A stretch of DNA of 64,000 nt from JACRCT01 sp049841135 (GTDB taxonomy: Bacteria; Myxococcota; Myxococcia; Myxococcales; UBA5297), in NCBI GenBank assembly GCA_049841135.1, contig JASGHK010000005.1, forward strand, positions 1,054,001 to 1,118,000, read 5' to 3'. The notes beneath the pieces were generated by a model. That model made no database searches and had not been told where the DNA came from. It saw only the letters and a list, made by a program, of their open reading frames with translations. Of the stretch, positions 1-9,738 are shown one piece after another; position 1 is the first letter of the stretch; each line of letters opens with the position of its first letter. A program made the translations under genes and the position numbers.

Positions 1-1286
1 CCGTGTCCGCCGCCGCCACGGACGACGTAGGGGTCGTGGGGGTGCAGTTCTTCGTCGACGGGGTGGCCTTGGGGGCAGAGGACACGACCGAGCCCTACTC
101 GACCGCGTGGGACAGCCGCGCCGCGACCGACGGGCCGCACACGCTGACCGCGGTGGCTCGCGACGCCGTAGGGAGCTCGTCCTCCGATTCCATCGCCGTG
201 GTCTCGCTCAACGACCGGACGCCCCCTGCCATCGCCATCACCGCACCGGGGGCGGGAGCGACGGTCTCGGGAGTCGTCTCCGTCGCCGCCAGCGCCTCGG
301 ACGACATGGGGGTCGTGGGGGTGCAGTTCTTCGTCGACGCGGTGGCCTTGGGGGCAGAAGACACGGCCGCACCCTTCTCGGCCACCTGGGACAGCCTCGC
401 CGTCGCCAACGGGCCGCACACGCTCAGCGCGGTGGCGCGCGACGCGGCCGGCAATACGAGCTCCGACTCCGTCGCGGTGGTCGCGTTCAACGACCTGACG
501 CCACCGTCGGCCTCCATCGCCTCGCCCGGCCCAGGCGCGAGCTTGCGCGGGGCCGTTCCGGTCACGATCGCCGCCTCCGACGACAGCGGAGTGGCCTGGG
601 TCGAGCTGTGGGTCGACGGGGTCTGGTTCGGCTCTGACGTCGCCGCGCCCTGGTCGGTGAGCTGGAACACCTCGGCTGGAGCCGACGGAGCGCACAGCCT
701 GGTCGCGAAGGCGTTCGACCTGGCTGGGAAGGAGGGCGCCAGCGTCCCCGTCGCCGTCACGGTCGTCAACTCGTCTGCCGCCTACGACAGCACCCGGCGG
801 GCGCCCCGCTGCAACTCGGCGTTCGTGGGGGTCTGCGACTCGAGCACCCTGCTCAATGGCCGCGGGCCCATCGGTCCCGAGCCGAATCAGCCCAACACCC
901 TGGGCGGCTCCTGCGCGGACGGCACGTCGGGGAAGTACCACTCGAACGAGTCTCTGGACCGGCTACGGATTTCGCGCAGCGGCGGCGGGTCGTTCAGCCC
1001 GGGCGCGACGGTCACCGTGGAGGCGACCGTCTGGGTCAACAACCGCTCCTCCGACCGCCTGGATCTCTACTACGCGGCCAACGCCGCCAGCCCCGTGTGG
1101 CAGCTGATCGCCACCTTGACCCCGCCCGGAACGGGACAACGAACGCTCAGCGCCAGCTACGTCCTCCCCGCCGGGTCCGAGCAGTCGATCCGCGGCCGCT
1201 TCCGGCGCAACGGCAGTCCCGCGCCCTGCGGAACCGGGACCTATGACGATCACGACGACCTCGTGTTCTCGGTGACGAGCCCCTAG
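1..1286 (+). CDS. Ig-like repeat surface/secreted protein, C-terminal part (5' end outside window)
   Basis: Open at the left edge, so only the last ~427 residues are seen. Three tandem ~90-residue bacterial Ig-like repeats come first. The first two are near copies, each with a core like VGVQFFVD and GPHTL.AVARDA.G, followed by a TPP-type linker. The third is more diverged (VAWVELWVDG). A ~150-residue C-terminal region without repeats follows, Cys-containing and Gly/Ser-rich. The first two repeats are also close to identical as DNA, which suggests recent internal duplication. Such repeats normally build extracellular stalks in adhesins or enzyme-linked surface proteins. The functional head domain, if there is one, lies upstream of the window, so the role cannot be fixed. 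Ends with TAG and is convergent with the next gene. Confidence 0.75.
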   Translation, partial: VSAAATDDVGVVGVQFFVDGVALGAEDTTEPYSTAWDSRAATDGPHTLTAVARDAVGSSSSDSIAVVSLNDRTPPAIAITAPGAGATVSGVVSVAASASDDMGVVGVQFFVDAVALGAEDTAAPFSATWDSLAVANGPHTLSAVARDAAGNTSSDSVAVVAFNDLTPPSASIASPGPGASLRGAVPVTIAASDDSGVAWVELWVDGVWFGSDVAAPWSVSWNTSAGADGAHSLVAKAFDLAGKEGASVPVAVTVVNSSAAYDSTRRAPRCNSAFVGVCDSSTLLNGRGPIGPEPNQPNTLGGSCADGTSGKYHSNESLDRLRISRSGGGSFSPGATVTVEATVWVNNRSSDRLDLYYAANAASPVWQLIATLTPPGTGQRTLSASYVLPAGSEQSIRGRFRRNGSPAPCGTGTYDDHDDLVFSVTSP

Positions 1287-1351
1287 GAGCCTCGCCATCG
1301 AAGCGCGCAAGCGCTGGGCACGAGCGTTCCCGGAAGCGCCGCGGAAAGACA

Positions 1352-1386
1352 CGAGCAGCTCCTGGACGATAGCCAGGGGCTGCTCG
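1352..1386. terminator. Bidirectional hairpin between convergent genes
   Basis: CGAGCAGCTCCTGG and CCAGGGGCTGCTCG form a 14-bp stem with one T-G wobble around a 7-nt loop. It sits exactly between the convergent ends of the Ig-like gene and the minus-strand gene at 1409-2339. No clear U-tract follows, so its terminator role is inferred from position and stem strength. Confidence 0.5.
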
Positions 1387-1408
1387 AGGGATTCGCGTCC
1401 TTCGCGCT

Positions 1409-2339
1409 TCAGTCCCCGCCGTCTTCCCACTCGATGTGGCCGACCGGCAGGCCGCGGCGCTTGGCGTCCTTCGTCCAGGCGGCGGCGAACGCGCGGACCT
1501 CGGCCTGGGACATCGTCACCGGCTCGAAGCCGTGCTGGCAGACGCTCGCGGCCACCTTGGTCGTCCCGGCGGTGAAGACGCAGCCGTCGCCGTAGCCGCA
1601 AAGGAAGAGCTGGTACTTCACCTTGCCAGTGGCGTCGGCCACGTCCACGACCCCGACCTCCGCCCAGATCTCCGGCACACCCTTGGACAGCTCCTTCGCG
1701 CTGCCGCCCATGGCGCAGGCGAGCTGGGCGAAGCTCGGACGCGGTCGCGGCGGGGGACTTGCCCCGGAACGGCTTGCGGAGCGGCTCGAGCCGCAGCTCG
1801 CCCTTTCCCGCGGCGTCAGGCTTGGACTTGGGCTTGGCCCCGACCTTGTCCTGGGCCCCGCTTCCGGCGTTGGCTGGCGCCCTCGTAGCCGCCACCTTGC
1901 CGACGACCTTCCTCGCCGCGACCTTGCCCGCCGGGAGCTTGGGGACGAGCCGGCGCAGGAGCGCGACGTCGGCGGCCGAGAGCACCCGCGGCGTCTGCAG
2001 CGACATCCCGAGCGCGCCCTTCTTCGCGCGGAGGCCCGCCCCCGACTCGAAGGCGAGCTTCTCGAGCACCGCGGTGGCGTCGGTGAGCGGCACCTGGTTC
2101 GGGGCGGAGACCCAGTCGCTGCCCTGGCGCGAGGGGGCTTCGAGGATGCCGACCAGCCAGAGGCACTCGTCCGGCGGCCGCACCGTCACCAGGAAGATCG
2201 CGTCGCCCTTGCCGAGCCCCTCGAACGCCTTGTGCGACGACGTGTAGCGGCTGACCAGAACGACTCCGCCGAGCTCGACGTCCTCGGGGACCGTCTTCTC
2301 GAACACCGACTTGCTCACGATCGCGAGGACGCTGGGCAT
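1409..2339 (-). CDS. Conserved hypothetical protein, frameshifted at about 1731
   Basis: I do not recognise the family. The ATG at 2339 begins MPSVLAIVSKSVFEK. The N-terminal ~140 residues look like a compact alpha/beta domain, followed by a Lys/Ala/Pro-rich linker. The C-terminal ~100 residues (from about 1711, starting MGGSAKELSKGV) are in another frame. On the coding strand the junction reads GAGCTTCGCC. Removing one T gives GAGCTCGCC and an uninterrupted E-L-A-Q-L-A-C-A-M-G-G reading across the join, ending at TGA (1411-1409). This is the same GAGCTC-type indel seen in many genes here, so I annotate one gene of about 309 codons. No signal peptide is visible, so it is probably cytoplasmic. 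Confidence 0.65.
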
Positions 2340-2417
2340 CGAAGCACTCTCCTCTGGGCCCTCGGGCTCGCGCACCGCGCACGAGCCCGAACGCCTCAAT
2401 GGCCGAACGAGCGGGAA

Positions 2418-3065
2418 CTACGGACAGGCCTTGCCGCAGACCTTGCTGCCGTCGCCGCAGGTCGTCGCCAGGCCGGTCGTGCCGCAGGTCATGTTGCAGT
2501 TGCCGCGGCAGGCACACCTGGCGCTGTCGGAGCAGACGACGGTGTACTCGTCGTTCGCCGTGCCCGACAGCTCGCAGGTCGCGCTGCCGCTGCAGACCAC
2601 ATGGGTGCTCAGGCCGACCTTGACCTTGCAGCTCGCCTGGTTGGAACAGGTGACGTTGCTGCCGGCCATCACCGACACGTCGCACTTGGCGTCGTTGCTG
2701 CACCCGAGGTCCGAGCCGTCGCGGCCGGCGCCGGTGCACTGCGCGGTGTTGGAGCAGGCGAGCTTGAGGTTGTCCTGGGCGTCGACGTCGCACTTGGAGG
2801 TGCCGGAGCAGGCGACGTTGCACTTGGGGTTCAGGTCGCCGATGGCGCAGTCGACGGTGCAGTCGGAGCCCGATGCACAGGCGCAATTGACGTCCGCAGG
2901 GCAGGTGCAGGTGCCCTTGCAGGCGGTGGGGTCGTCGCCGACTCCGGCATCGGACTTGAAAATGCTGCTCGCGTCGAGGCCCGGCGCGGGGACACCGTTG
3001 CCGCCGCAGGCCGGAAGCCCGAAGGCGAAGCCGCAGCAGCAGAGGGCGATGAGCAGCTGGCGCAT
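2418..3065 (-). CDS. Cys-rich secreted lipoprotein
   Basis: 215 residues. A short hydrophobic signal peptide ends in a lipobox-like L-P-A-C around Cys20, so the protein is probably lipid-anchored and exported. After an Asp/Ala/Gly linker the mature chain carries about 30 cysteines in loosely repeated blocks of the type C-S-x-x-A-x-C-x-V, each about 20 residues long, suggesting a disulfide-bonded repeat fold. Myxobacterial genomes encode many such unnamed Cys-rich lipoproteins; no enzyme motif is visible. It ends about 80 bp from the start of the 1409-2339 gene on the same strand, so co-transcription is possible. Confidence 0.7.
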   Translation of the reverse strand: MRQLLIALCCCGFAFGLPACGGNGVPAPGLDASSIFKSDAGVGDDPTACKGTCTCPADVNCACASGSDCTVDCAIGDLNPKCNVACSGTSKCDVDAQDNLKLACSNTAQCTGAGRDGSDLGCSNDAKCDVSVMAGSNVTCSNQASCKVKVGLSTHVVCSGSATCELSGTANDEYTVVCSDSARCACRGNCNMTCGTTGLATTCGDGSKVCGKACP

Positions 3066-3156
3066 GGTGGAGTTCCTCCCCGGAGTCGCGTTGCGCGAGC
3101 GGAGATCTTGTCCAGCAGGCCGCTGAAAACCACCAAAAGATGCACGCAGAGGGGAA

Positions 3157-3383
3157 CCTCAGATTGAATTCGGTGGGCTCAATGGGCGAGGAGTTCGCTT
3201 CTGCCCCGCCGCCCCTCCCCTGCGCGGACGGCACCTCCAGATTGAGTTCGGTGGGCCCACTGCTTAGGGGAGGAGCCCGCCTCTGCCCCGCCGCCCCTCC
3301 CCCGCCTCCCCTGCGCGGACGGGACCTCCAGATTGAGTTCAGTGGGCCCACTGCTTAGGGGAGGAGCCCGCCTCTGCCCCGTC
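3157..3383. repeat. Three-copy imperfect tandem repeat (77-91 bp units)
   Basis: Copies begin at 3157, 3234 and 3325. Each starts CCTC-AGATTGA-TTC-GTGGG and continues through a CTGCCCCG stretch. The second and third copies are almost identical where they overlap; the first is more diverged, with a shorter spacer. They fill the gap between the divergent genes at 3065 and 3577. No coding role is visible. Confidence 0.8.
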
Positions 3384-3576
3384 CGACCGGCGGCGTGACA
3401 CTGAAGGAGTCCGTGCGACCCTGCTCGTGATGGACAAGTCCCGTGTCAGACCAGGGGCGAGACGAGCATCGCGCGACCGTCCCACCGGAGCAGTGAGCGT
3501 CCTTGCTTCAATCCGAGCATCCATCAGCGACGGGGGGATAAGAGGGGGGCCCCGCGCGCCGCTATAGGATTGCGGC

Positions 3577-4407
3577 ATGCGCCTCCTCGTCCTCGCCCTC
3601 GCGCTCCTCTCGGCACCCGCCGTCGGGTCCGAGCCCCCCGCCATCACCATCGAGTACTCGCCGGGGACGCTCCAGGGCGGCCTCCTCAGCTCCAACCTGC
3701 CGCGCGCCGTCGCCGTGGACTGGGAGAAGCTGGCCAAGGAGAACATCACCGACGTCAACCTCGACGCCCCGACCGCCGCCGACAAGAAGAAGATCCTCAA
3801 GCTGGGCAGCAAGATCGACTGGGACCCTTCGCTCCACTTCGACGCTGCGCTCCCGTCCGAGCTCGCGCAGGTCTCCTTCTACCTGCTCACCGACTCTGGC
3901 ATCGCTCCCCTCAAACCCAAGAAGCTGTGCGGCACGGTCCGCTTCGCCTTCGGCCAGGACGGCGGCGGTCCACCGGACACCGAGCGCAAGGAGACGCACT
4001 ACTTCGGCTCGGTCTGCTTCGAGAAGGGCCCCAAGGTCGAGGACGGCATGGTGCTGATGACCCCCTCGCCCATCGAGCCCAAGATCACCAGGCTCGGCCC
4101 CAAGGACACGCGGCTCAAGACCACCTTCGACGGCCAGATCCTCACCTACGAGTGGGCCGAGCCCGGCCAGGAGCCCAAGCGCATGACCTGGGGCTTCGAG
4201 CACTCTCCCAGGTCGCTGCTGCAGCTGCGCATCGATGTCCCGGGCCACGCTCCGCTGCTCTTCGTGCGCTGGGGGCGCGAGTCGACCGCCATGCCCTGCG
4301 ACCACCTGTCCGATCTCTTCGTCGTCGGCGACCGGCTGGAGAAGGTCTTCTCCTCGCCGCGCTGCGACTTCTCCCCCACCCGCTCCCGCATCACCTCGCC
4401 GAAGTGA
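3577..4407 (+). CDS. Secreted hypothetical protein
   Basis: 276 residues, family not recognised. ATG at 3577 is followed by a classic signal peptide (Leu/Ala-rich core, likely cleavage after A-P-A-V-G-S), so the product is exported. The mature part is polar and beta-rich in appearance. It ends with a Cys-containing tail (residues ~255-265) and has no lipobox or membrane anchor. It contains an intact GAGCTC at 3859, in frame, so not every such hexamer in the window is disturbed. Convergent with the acyltransferase-like gene at 4495-5298. Confidence 0.7.
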   Translation: MRLLVLALALLSAPAVGSEPPAITIEYSPGTLQGGLLSSNLPRAVAVDWEKLAKENITDVNLDAPTAADKKKILKLGSKIDWDPSLHFDAALPSELAQVSFYLLTDSGIAPLKPKKLCGTVRFAFGQDGGGPPDTERKETHYFGSVCFEKGPKVEDGMVLMTPSPIEPKITRLGPKDTRLKTTFDGQILTYEWAEPGQEPKRMTWGFEHSPRSLLQLRIDVPGHAPLLFVRWGRESTAMPCDHLSDLFVVGDRLEKVFSSPRCDFSPTRSRITSPK

Positions 4408-4494
4408 GGCCCTCGTGAGCCAGGAGCGGCCTACGCGCTCGACTGCCCCCGACACGCCGACACGAAGGTGGCCTCGGCGCCCGTGCCCCCTCGC

Positions 4495-5298
4495 TCACTT
4501 CGCCGACACGCGGAAGGGGCTCGCCTGCGCCATGGCCGCCAGGTCGCCCTGGTAGAACCGCTCGCGGTACTCCGCCGTTTCGAGCAGGTGCTCGTGCTGC
4601 GTACCCTCGCTGCGCTTGATGACGTACTTGAGCTCGTCGAGGTCGGACGACCAGCGGAAGCCGTTGAAGAACTCCGCGCCCGCGAACTGGGTCTTGTACA
4701 GCGCGGCCTGCGAATAGCAGGTGCCCAGGTACAGGTGCCGGAACCCGCGCTCGGCGAACAACCCCACCGCCGAGGTCATCATGAACATCCCTAGGTTCCG
4801 GGCGTAGTAGTTCAGGTCGTAGAACGCGTAGTAGTAGAACGCCATTCCCTTCGAGACCACGTAGAGCGTGGCCGTGCCCACCTGCTGGCGGGTCTTGGCG
4901 TCGGTGAACACCAGCAGGTGCGAGATGATCGGCGAGCTGAACAGCGAGTCCAGCCGCTCGAAGGACATGACGTCGTTGCCGAACTTGATGTCCGCGTAGG
5001 TCTTGAAGAACTGGCGCCGCTCGGGCGTGTAGTCGAACTGGTCGCGCGTCACGAGCTCGACTTCGAGGTCGGCGCCCTTGCGCAGGATGCGGCGGTTCTC
5101 CGACGACGGCTTGAAGCTCGCCAGGTCCACCCGCACCTGACGGCACAGGTAGAACCGGTCCAGGTTGCGCGACGACGGCAGGAAGCCGGCATTGAAGAGG
5201 TCCGGCGGCGTCTCGCCTGCCTCGGGCACCGCCCAGATGGCGTAGGGAAAGACGTAGTGGTCGTAGTCGGGCTTCTGTTCCGAAAACAGCAGCTTCAT
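4495..5298 (-). CDS. Arginyl-tRNA-protein transferase-like (ATE/Bpt C-terminal) GNAT protein
   Basis: 267 residues. The start MKLLFSEQ (ATG at 5298) has GGAG about 10 nt upstream. Similarity to the N-end-rule aminoacyl transferases is in the layout: an F-x-PSSENRRILRK stretch (residues ~65-80) resembling the basic motif of that family, then a GNAT-like core (MAFYYYAFYDLNYYARNLGM and FRHLYLGTCYSQAALYKTQF), then an N-G-F-R-W end. Members normally carry an N-terminal Cys cluster; only a single Cys precedes the basic motif here, so that cluster is absent or replaced. The protein may transfer an amino acid or acyl group to an unknown acceptor rather than mark N-degrons. It stands alone, divergent from the 5573 gene. 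Confidence 0.5.
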   Translation of the reverse strand: MKLLFSEQKPDYDHYVFPYAIWAVPEAGETPPDLFNAGFLPSSRNLDRFYLCRQVRVDLASFKPSSENRRILRKGADLEVELVTRDQFDYTPERRQFFKTYADIKFGNDVMSFERLDSLFSSPIISHLLVFTDAKTRQQVGTATLYVVSKGMAFYYYAFYDLNYYARNLGMFMMTSAVGLFAERGFRHLYLGTCYSQAALYKTQFAGAEFFNGFRWSSDLDELKYVIKRSEGTQHEHLLETAEYRERFYQGDLAAMAQASPFRVSAK

Positions 5299-5572
5299 GC
5301 GTCTCAGCTCCAGCGTCCCAAGGCTCAGTCTCTCTCCACCACCCACTCCAACCCCAGGACCGCCCGCGGCGGACCAGTCAGTGACATAGCCCATGCCATC
5401 GGTTCGGGCGAGGTGAGGTGCGGGTGGTTGGACCGCCAGGTGCTGCAGCCACACCGGCGGCGTCTTCCGTCCAGAGGGTCCGGCTTCGTGAAGAGTACGC
5501 GGCGCGTCCCCAGCCGTCGCGTCGTGTATCCTCTGGCCGTCCGGCCCCACCCACACAACGGAGCAGACGACC

Positions 5573-7411
5573 ATGCGCCCCTTCCTCCAGGCCTTGCTCG
5601 TTGCCAGCCTGACCTTGGCCTGCCCCGGAGCGCCGCCCCCTGAGACCGCCTTCCCGACAGGCTTCTGCTCGAAGCAGGGCTGGTGCTGGGAGCTGCCGCT
5701 GCCCGAGGGAGCGCCCATCACCGGGCTCTATGCCGCCGACCGGGACCACGCCTGGGTCGCCGCGGGCAACAAGGTCCTGAAGTTCGACGGAGCGGGTTGG
5801 GCCGTGGTCTACGAGGCGCCCGGCAGGATCACCGACCTGCGCGGGACCTCCCCGTCCGACCTGTGGCTGGCGACGGACGCGGGGATGGCCCGCTGGCGCG
5901 GCGAGCGCTGGGAGGTCGTCTCCTGGGCGGACGGGACCATGACGCAGGTGCGGCCGCTGGGCGGGGGCCGCGCCGTGGCGTTCGACCGAGCGACGAACCC
6001 CGGTCTCTGGCACTGGGACGGACAGGCCTGGGCGCGCGACCCTGACATCAAGGGCACCGTCCCGGCGGCGTTTGGCACGTCCCGTGACGACCTGTGGACC
6101 ATCGACGGACACGATCCGCGCCTGATGATCGACCCGCCGCTTCGGGGCTTCCTGGCCCATTGGGACGGCGCGCAGTGGACGACCGGCAGCCCCTCCGAGA
6201 GCTACGAAGTCGTCGACCTGTGGGCGGATGGCACCGAGGTCTGGGCCGCTGCCATTCCGATGGAGCACGGCTACCCCGCCTGCGTCCTGCTCCATCAGGT
6301 GGGCGGGGAATGGGTGCGGCAGCACGAGATCCGGGAGACTCCCTACAGCTGCGCGCTGTGGGCGGGCTCCGCGAACGACCTCTGGTTGGCGTCGGGGGAG
6401 AAGCTTGCTCACTGGGACGGGAAGACCTGGACGGAATCGAGCTCTCCCGTGCGCGGGAAGCCAGTTCACCTCTGGGGGAGCGCGGGGACCATCTGGGCGA
6501 GCGCAGGCGCCCGGGTCGCGCGGCTGGACGGCGGCCAATGGTCGGAGCTGCTGTCGCCGAAGGGCCTCGAGCCGGACAAGGCGCTCCAGGCCATCTGGTG
6601 TGGCGCGAGCGAGCCCGTCGCCGCCGGCCCGGGGACGATCCTGACGAGGACCGATGCGGGCTGGGCGGTGTCTTGGGAAGGCCCGGAGACGGTCAAGGCC
6701 GTGTGGGGACCGCCGGGCTCCGACGACCTGTGGGCGGTCGGCAGCGACGGACTGATCCTGGCGCGCAAGCAAGGGGAATGGCGGCGCCAGCCGAGCCCCA
6801 CGACCGAGCCGCTCAACGGCGTCTGGGGACGGAGCGCCGCGGACGTCTATGCCGTGGGCCACGGCACGCTGCTCCACTTCGACGGCGTGGCCTGGCGTGC
6901 GCTCTCGGCGCCCTACTCCGGCAACCTCCTGGCGGTCTGGGGGGCGCCTACCGGTCGGCTGATGCTCGCGAGAGACGATGGCGGAGTCGTCTCCGAGCCT
7001 TCGACGCCGCAGGGCGCCTGGGTTGCGGTTCCAACTCGGACGAGGGCAGCCACCTACGACCACGTCTCCGTCTGGACCGACGGCCCGTCGATGTGGCTGG
7101 CCTGGAACGGCGGCTGGTATGGCCATACCCAAGCGAATCGGTGGGAGGGGCAGGTCTTCGCGGCGGTCGAGCCCACGGGTGGCTTCAGCGGGCCGGGCGC
7201 GGTCTGGGGCAGGAGCGCGAACGACGTCTACCTGGCTGGGTTCGACGCGGCGGGTGGCCAGGGAACGGTCGCGCACTGGGACGGCGCCTCGTGGACCGTG
7301 GAGGCGACGGGGGCGACCTCGCTGGGCCTCGGGCTCTGCGGCGCGCCGGGGCGCGGGCTGTGGGTGGTCGGCGGAGCTCCGGCGACCATCCTCCGTCGCG
7401 ACCTTCGCTGA
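5573..7411 (+). CDS. Lipoprotein with WxxxG-type beta-propeller repeats
   Basis: 612 residues. ATG at 5573 is followed by a signal peptide ending in L-T-L-A-C (Cys17), predicting a lipoprotein. The mature protein is built of about a dozen ~45-residue repeats around the pattern W-G-x-S-x-x-D-x-W-x-x-G-x-x-G-x-x-x-H-x-D-G-x-x-W, typical of the large myxobacterial families of predicted surface beta-propellers. No catalytic residues were recognised; a binding or structural role is likely. The 274-bp gap upstream, shared with the divergent acyltransferase-like gene, would hold both promoters. No obvious operon partner. Confidence 0.7.
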   Translation: MRPFLQALLVASLTLACPGAPPPETAFPTGFCSKQGWCWELPLPEGAPITGLYAADRDHAWVAAGNKVLKFDGAGWAVVYEAPGRITDLRGTSPSDLWLATDAGMARWRGERWEVVSWADGTMTQVRPLGGGRAVAFDRATNPGLWHWDGQAWARDPDIKGTVPAAFGTSRDDLWTIDGHDPRLMIDPPLRGFLAHWDGAQWTTGSPSESYEVVDLWADGTEVWAAAIPMEHGYPACVLLHQVGGEWVRQHEIRETPYSCALWAGSANDLWLASGEKLAHWDGKTWTESSSPVRGKPVHLWGSAGTIWASAGARVARLDGGQWSELLSPKGLEPDKALQAIWCGASEPVAAGPGTILTRTDAGWAVSWEGPETVKAVWGPPGSDDLWAVGSDGLILARKQGEWRRQPSPTTEPLNGVWGRSAADVYAVGHGTLLHFDGVAWRALSAPYSGNLLAVWGAPTGRLMLARDDGGVVSEPSTPQGAWVAVPTRTRAATYDHVSVWTDGPSMWLAWNGGWYGHTQANRWEGQVFAAVEPTGGFSGPGAVWGRSANDVYLAGFDAAGGQGTVAHWDGASWTVEATGATSLGLGLCGAPGRGLWVVGGAPATILRRDLR

Positions 7412-7674
7412 CCGCTCCCGTCCAGCTCGTCGCTCCGTCCACTTCGTCCCCGCCGTCCACGTCTGTCTGGCAACCGCGCATCCAGTCTGGCGAGCGTCAG
7501 CAATTCTGCTCAGAGCGACCAAGGAGGGACATGGTCGGGCGTCCCGCACCCGCACCAAGGCACTGATTCGTGGCCGCAGTGCCGGCGGATCATCGAGGCC
7601 TCCGCCCGGTGGTCGTCCGGCCCGGAAGAGGCGGGAACCAGAACCCTTTTCCCGCCGACCGGCTCTCACCCGGC

Positions 7675-9338
7675 ATGACGAAAATGCTCATCATCGGCGG
7701 CGTCGCGGCGGGAGCCACCGCGGCAGCCCGGACGCGGCGCCTCGACGAGACCGCGGAGATCACCGTCCTGGAGCGCGGGCCCTACGTCTCCTACGCCAAC
7801 TGCGGGCTGCCGTACTTCATCTCCGGCGACATCCAGAAGCGCTCCAAGCTCCTGCTGCAGACCCCCGAGGGCTTCGACGCCCGCTACGGCGTGAAGGTTC
7901 GCGTGCGCACCGAGGCGCTGGAGCTCGACCGCACCGGCAAGCGCGTCCGCGTGCGCGGGCCCGAGGGTGAGGAGTGGCTCGCCTACGACAAGCTCATCCT
8001 CGCGCAGGGCGGCAGCCCGGTCCTCCCGGCGATCGCCGGCGCCGAGGCCCCGCATGTGTTCCGGCTCTGGACCGTCCCCGACACCGACCGGCTCGACACC
8101 TTCCTCCGGGAAGCCGCGCCGCGCACCGCCGTGGTGGTCGGCGGCGGCTTCATCGGCCTGGAGATGGCGGAGGCGTTCCGCAAGCGGGGCCTCGAGACCA
8201 CGGTCGTGGAGCTGCTCCCCACCGTGATGTCGCTGATGGACCGGCCCTTCGGCATCGCCGTCCAGGGCGAGCTCGAGGCGAACGGCGTGAAGGTGCTGAC
8301 CGGCGCTGGGGTGAAGGCGGTCCACGCCCAGGACAAGACGGTCGAGCTTCTCCGACGGCCGGCGCCTGCCCGCCGACCTGGTCCTCTTCTCGGTAGGCGT
8401 GCGTCCCGAGCTTCTCCCTCGCTCGTGCCGCCGGCCTCGCCATCGGACCTTCCGGTGGCCTGCAGGTCGATGAGCTCCTGCGCACGTCGGATCCGTCCAT
8501 CTGGGCCGCGGGAGACATGGTCGAGGTGGTGCAGCGCGTGTCCGGGAAGCGGGTGCGGGTGCCGCTCGCCGGCCCGGCGAACCGGCAAGGGCGCGTGGCG
8601 GCCACCAACGCCCTCGGCGGCTCGATGCGCTACGGCGGGGCGCTCGGCACCAGCGTGGTCAAGGTCTTCAACGCCACCGCCGCCATGACCGGGCTCTCCG
8701 AGCGCGCCGCGCGCGAGGCCGGCCTCGAGGTGGGCGTCGCGGTGATCCACAAGGACCACCACGCCGGCTACTACCCGGGAGCGCAGGAGCTGTCGCTGCA
8801 GCTCGTGTTCGAGCGGCCGAGCGGAAGGCTCCTGGGCGCGCAGGCCTTCGGCCAGGAAGGCGTGGAGAAGCGAATCGACGTGCTCGCCACGGCGCTGCAC
8901 GGCCGGATGACGCTCCACGACCTGGCCGAGCTCGATCTCGCCTACGCGCCGCCCTACTCCTCGGCCAACGACCCCATCAACCTCGCGGCCTTCATCGGCG
9001 AGAACGACCTCTCGGGGTATGCGCCGCTGATCACCGCCGCCCAGCTCAAGACCGAGCTCGCGTCGCCCAAGCCCCCCGTGGTGCTGGACGTGCGCACGCT
9101 CAACGAGTTCGAGCGCGCGCACGTGAAGGGCTCGATCAACGTCCCGGTGGATGACCTGCGCTTCGAGCTGGCAGCAGTGCCGCGCGACCGGCGAATCGTG
9201 GTCACCTGCCGCTCGGGCTTCCGGGCCCATCTCGCGACGCGGATCCTGAAGCAGAACGGCTTCACCGACGTGGTCAACCTCACCGGCGGCTTCGTCAGCG
9301 TCGAGGCCGAAGGCGGCTTCTCCCTGGAGGAGAGCTGA
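7675..9338 (+). CDS. CoA-disulfide reductase fused to rhodanese (CoADR-Rhd), two frameshifts
   Basis: FAD/NAD(P)H-dependent pyridine nucleotide-disulfide oxidoreductase followed by a rhodanese domain, about 553 codons. The N-terminal FAD motif is IIGGVAAGATAAARTRR. The family's catalytic cysteine is Cys43 in SYANCGLPYFISG, and a second dinucleotide motif is VVVGGGFIGLEMAE. The C-terminal rhodanese has TCRSGFRA with its active Cys. Known CoADR-Rhd enzymes reduce CoA disulfides or persulfides and polysulfides. The frame breaks at 8344-8350 and 8408-8414, where GAGCTTCTCC replaces GAGCTCTCC; deleting one T at each restores ELSDGRRLPADLVLFSVGV and ELSLARAAGLAIG. The following gene is a second rhodanese, supporting a sulfane-sulfur role. 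Confidence 0.8.
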
Positions 9339-9435
9339 TTCACTGCACCAAGGACTTCGGTTCGGAGGAAGCGGGCGCCGAAGCGACTCGGTCCTCGCCC
9401 CCTGACCCGAAGACTCAAGGCTCATCGGAGGCAAC

Positions 9436-9708
9436 GTGGCGTCCAAGGTGGTCATCGAGAAGATCAAGGCAGGAGCCAAGGTGGTCGACGTGCGCAGCCC
9501 GGACGAGTTCCGGGACGGCGCGTACACCGGCGCGGTCAACATCCCGCTGCAGGACCTTCAGCGCCGTCTCGCGGAGATCCCGAAGGACCAGCCGGTGGTG
9601 CTCTATTGCGCCTCGGGCGCTCGCAGCTCGATGGGAGCGCGCATCCTCAAGCAGGCGGGCTACGCCGACGTCATCAACGCCGGCGGCCTCGACGACATGC
9701 CGCAGTAG
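9436..9708 (+). CDS. Single-domain rhodanese
   Basis: 90 residues from a GTG at 9436, with GGAGG a few bases upstream. A compact rhodanese fold: VDVRSPDEF near the N-terminus and the active-site loop YCASGARS with the persulfide-forming Cys. It lies about 100 bp after the CoADR-Rhd gene on the same strand, so the two probably handle sulfane sulfur (thiosulfate or persulfide) in the cytoplasm. No signal peptide. Ends convergent with the CZB-like gene; a small CTCCTG/CAGGAG hairpin at 9712-9728 lies between the stops. Confidence 0.85.
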   Translation: MASKVVIEKIKAGAKVVDVRSPDEFRDGAYTGAVNIPLQDLQRRLAEIPKDQPVVLYCASGARSSMGARILKQAGYADVINAGGLDDMPQ

Positions 9709-9738
9709 GCGCTCCTGAAGGCCAGGAGTGGGTCGAGC

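Noticed and set aside
95..769. Long minus-strand open frame opposite the Ig-like gene
   Set aside because: It is a GC-rich shadow of the plus-strand repeats, with no start signal or protein-like composition.
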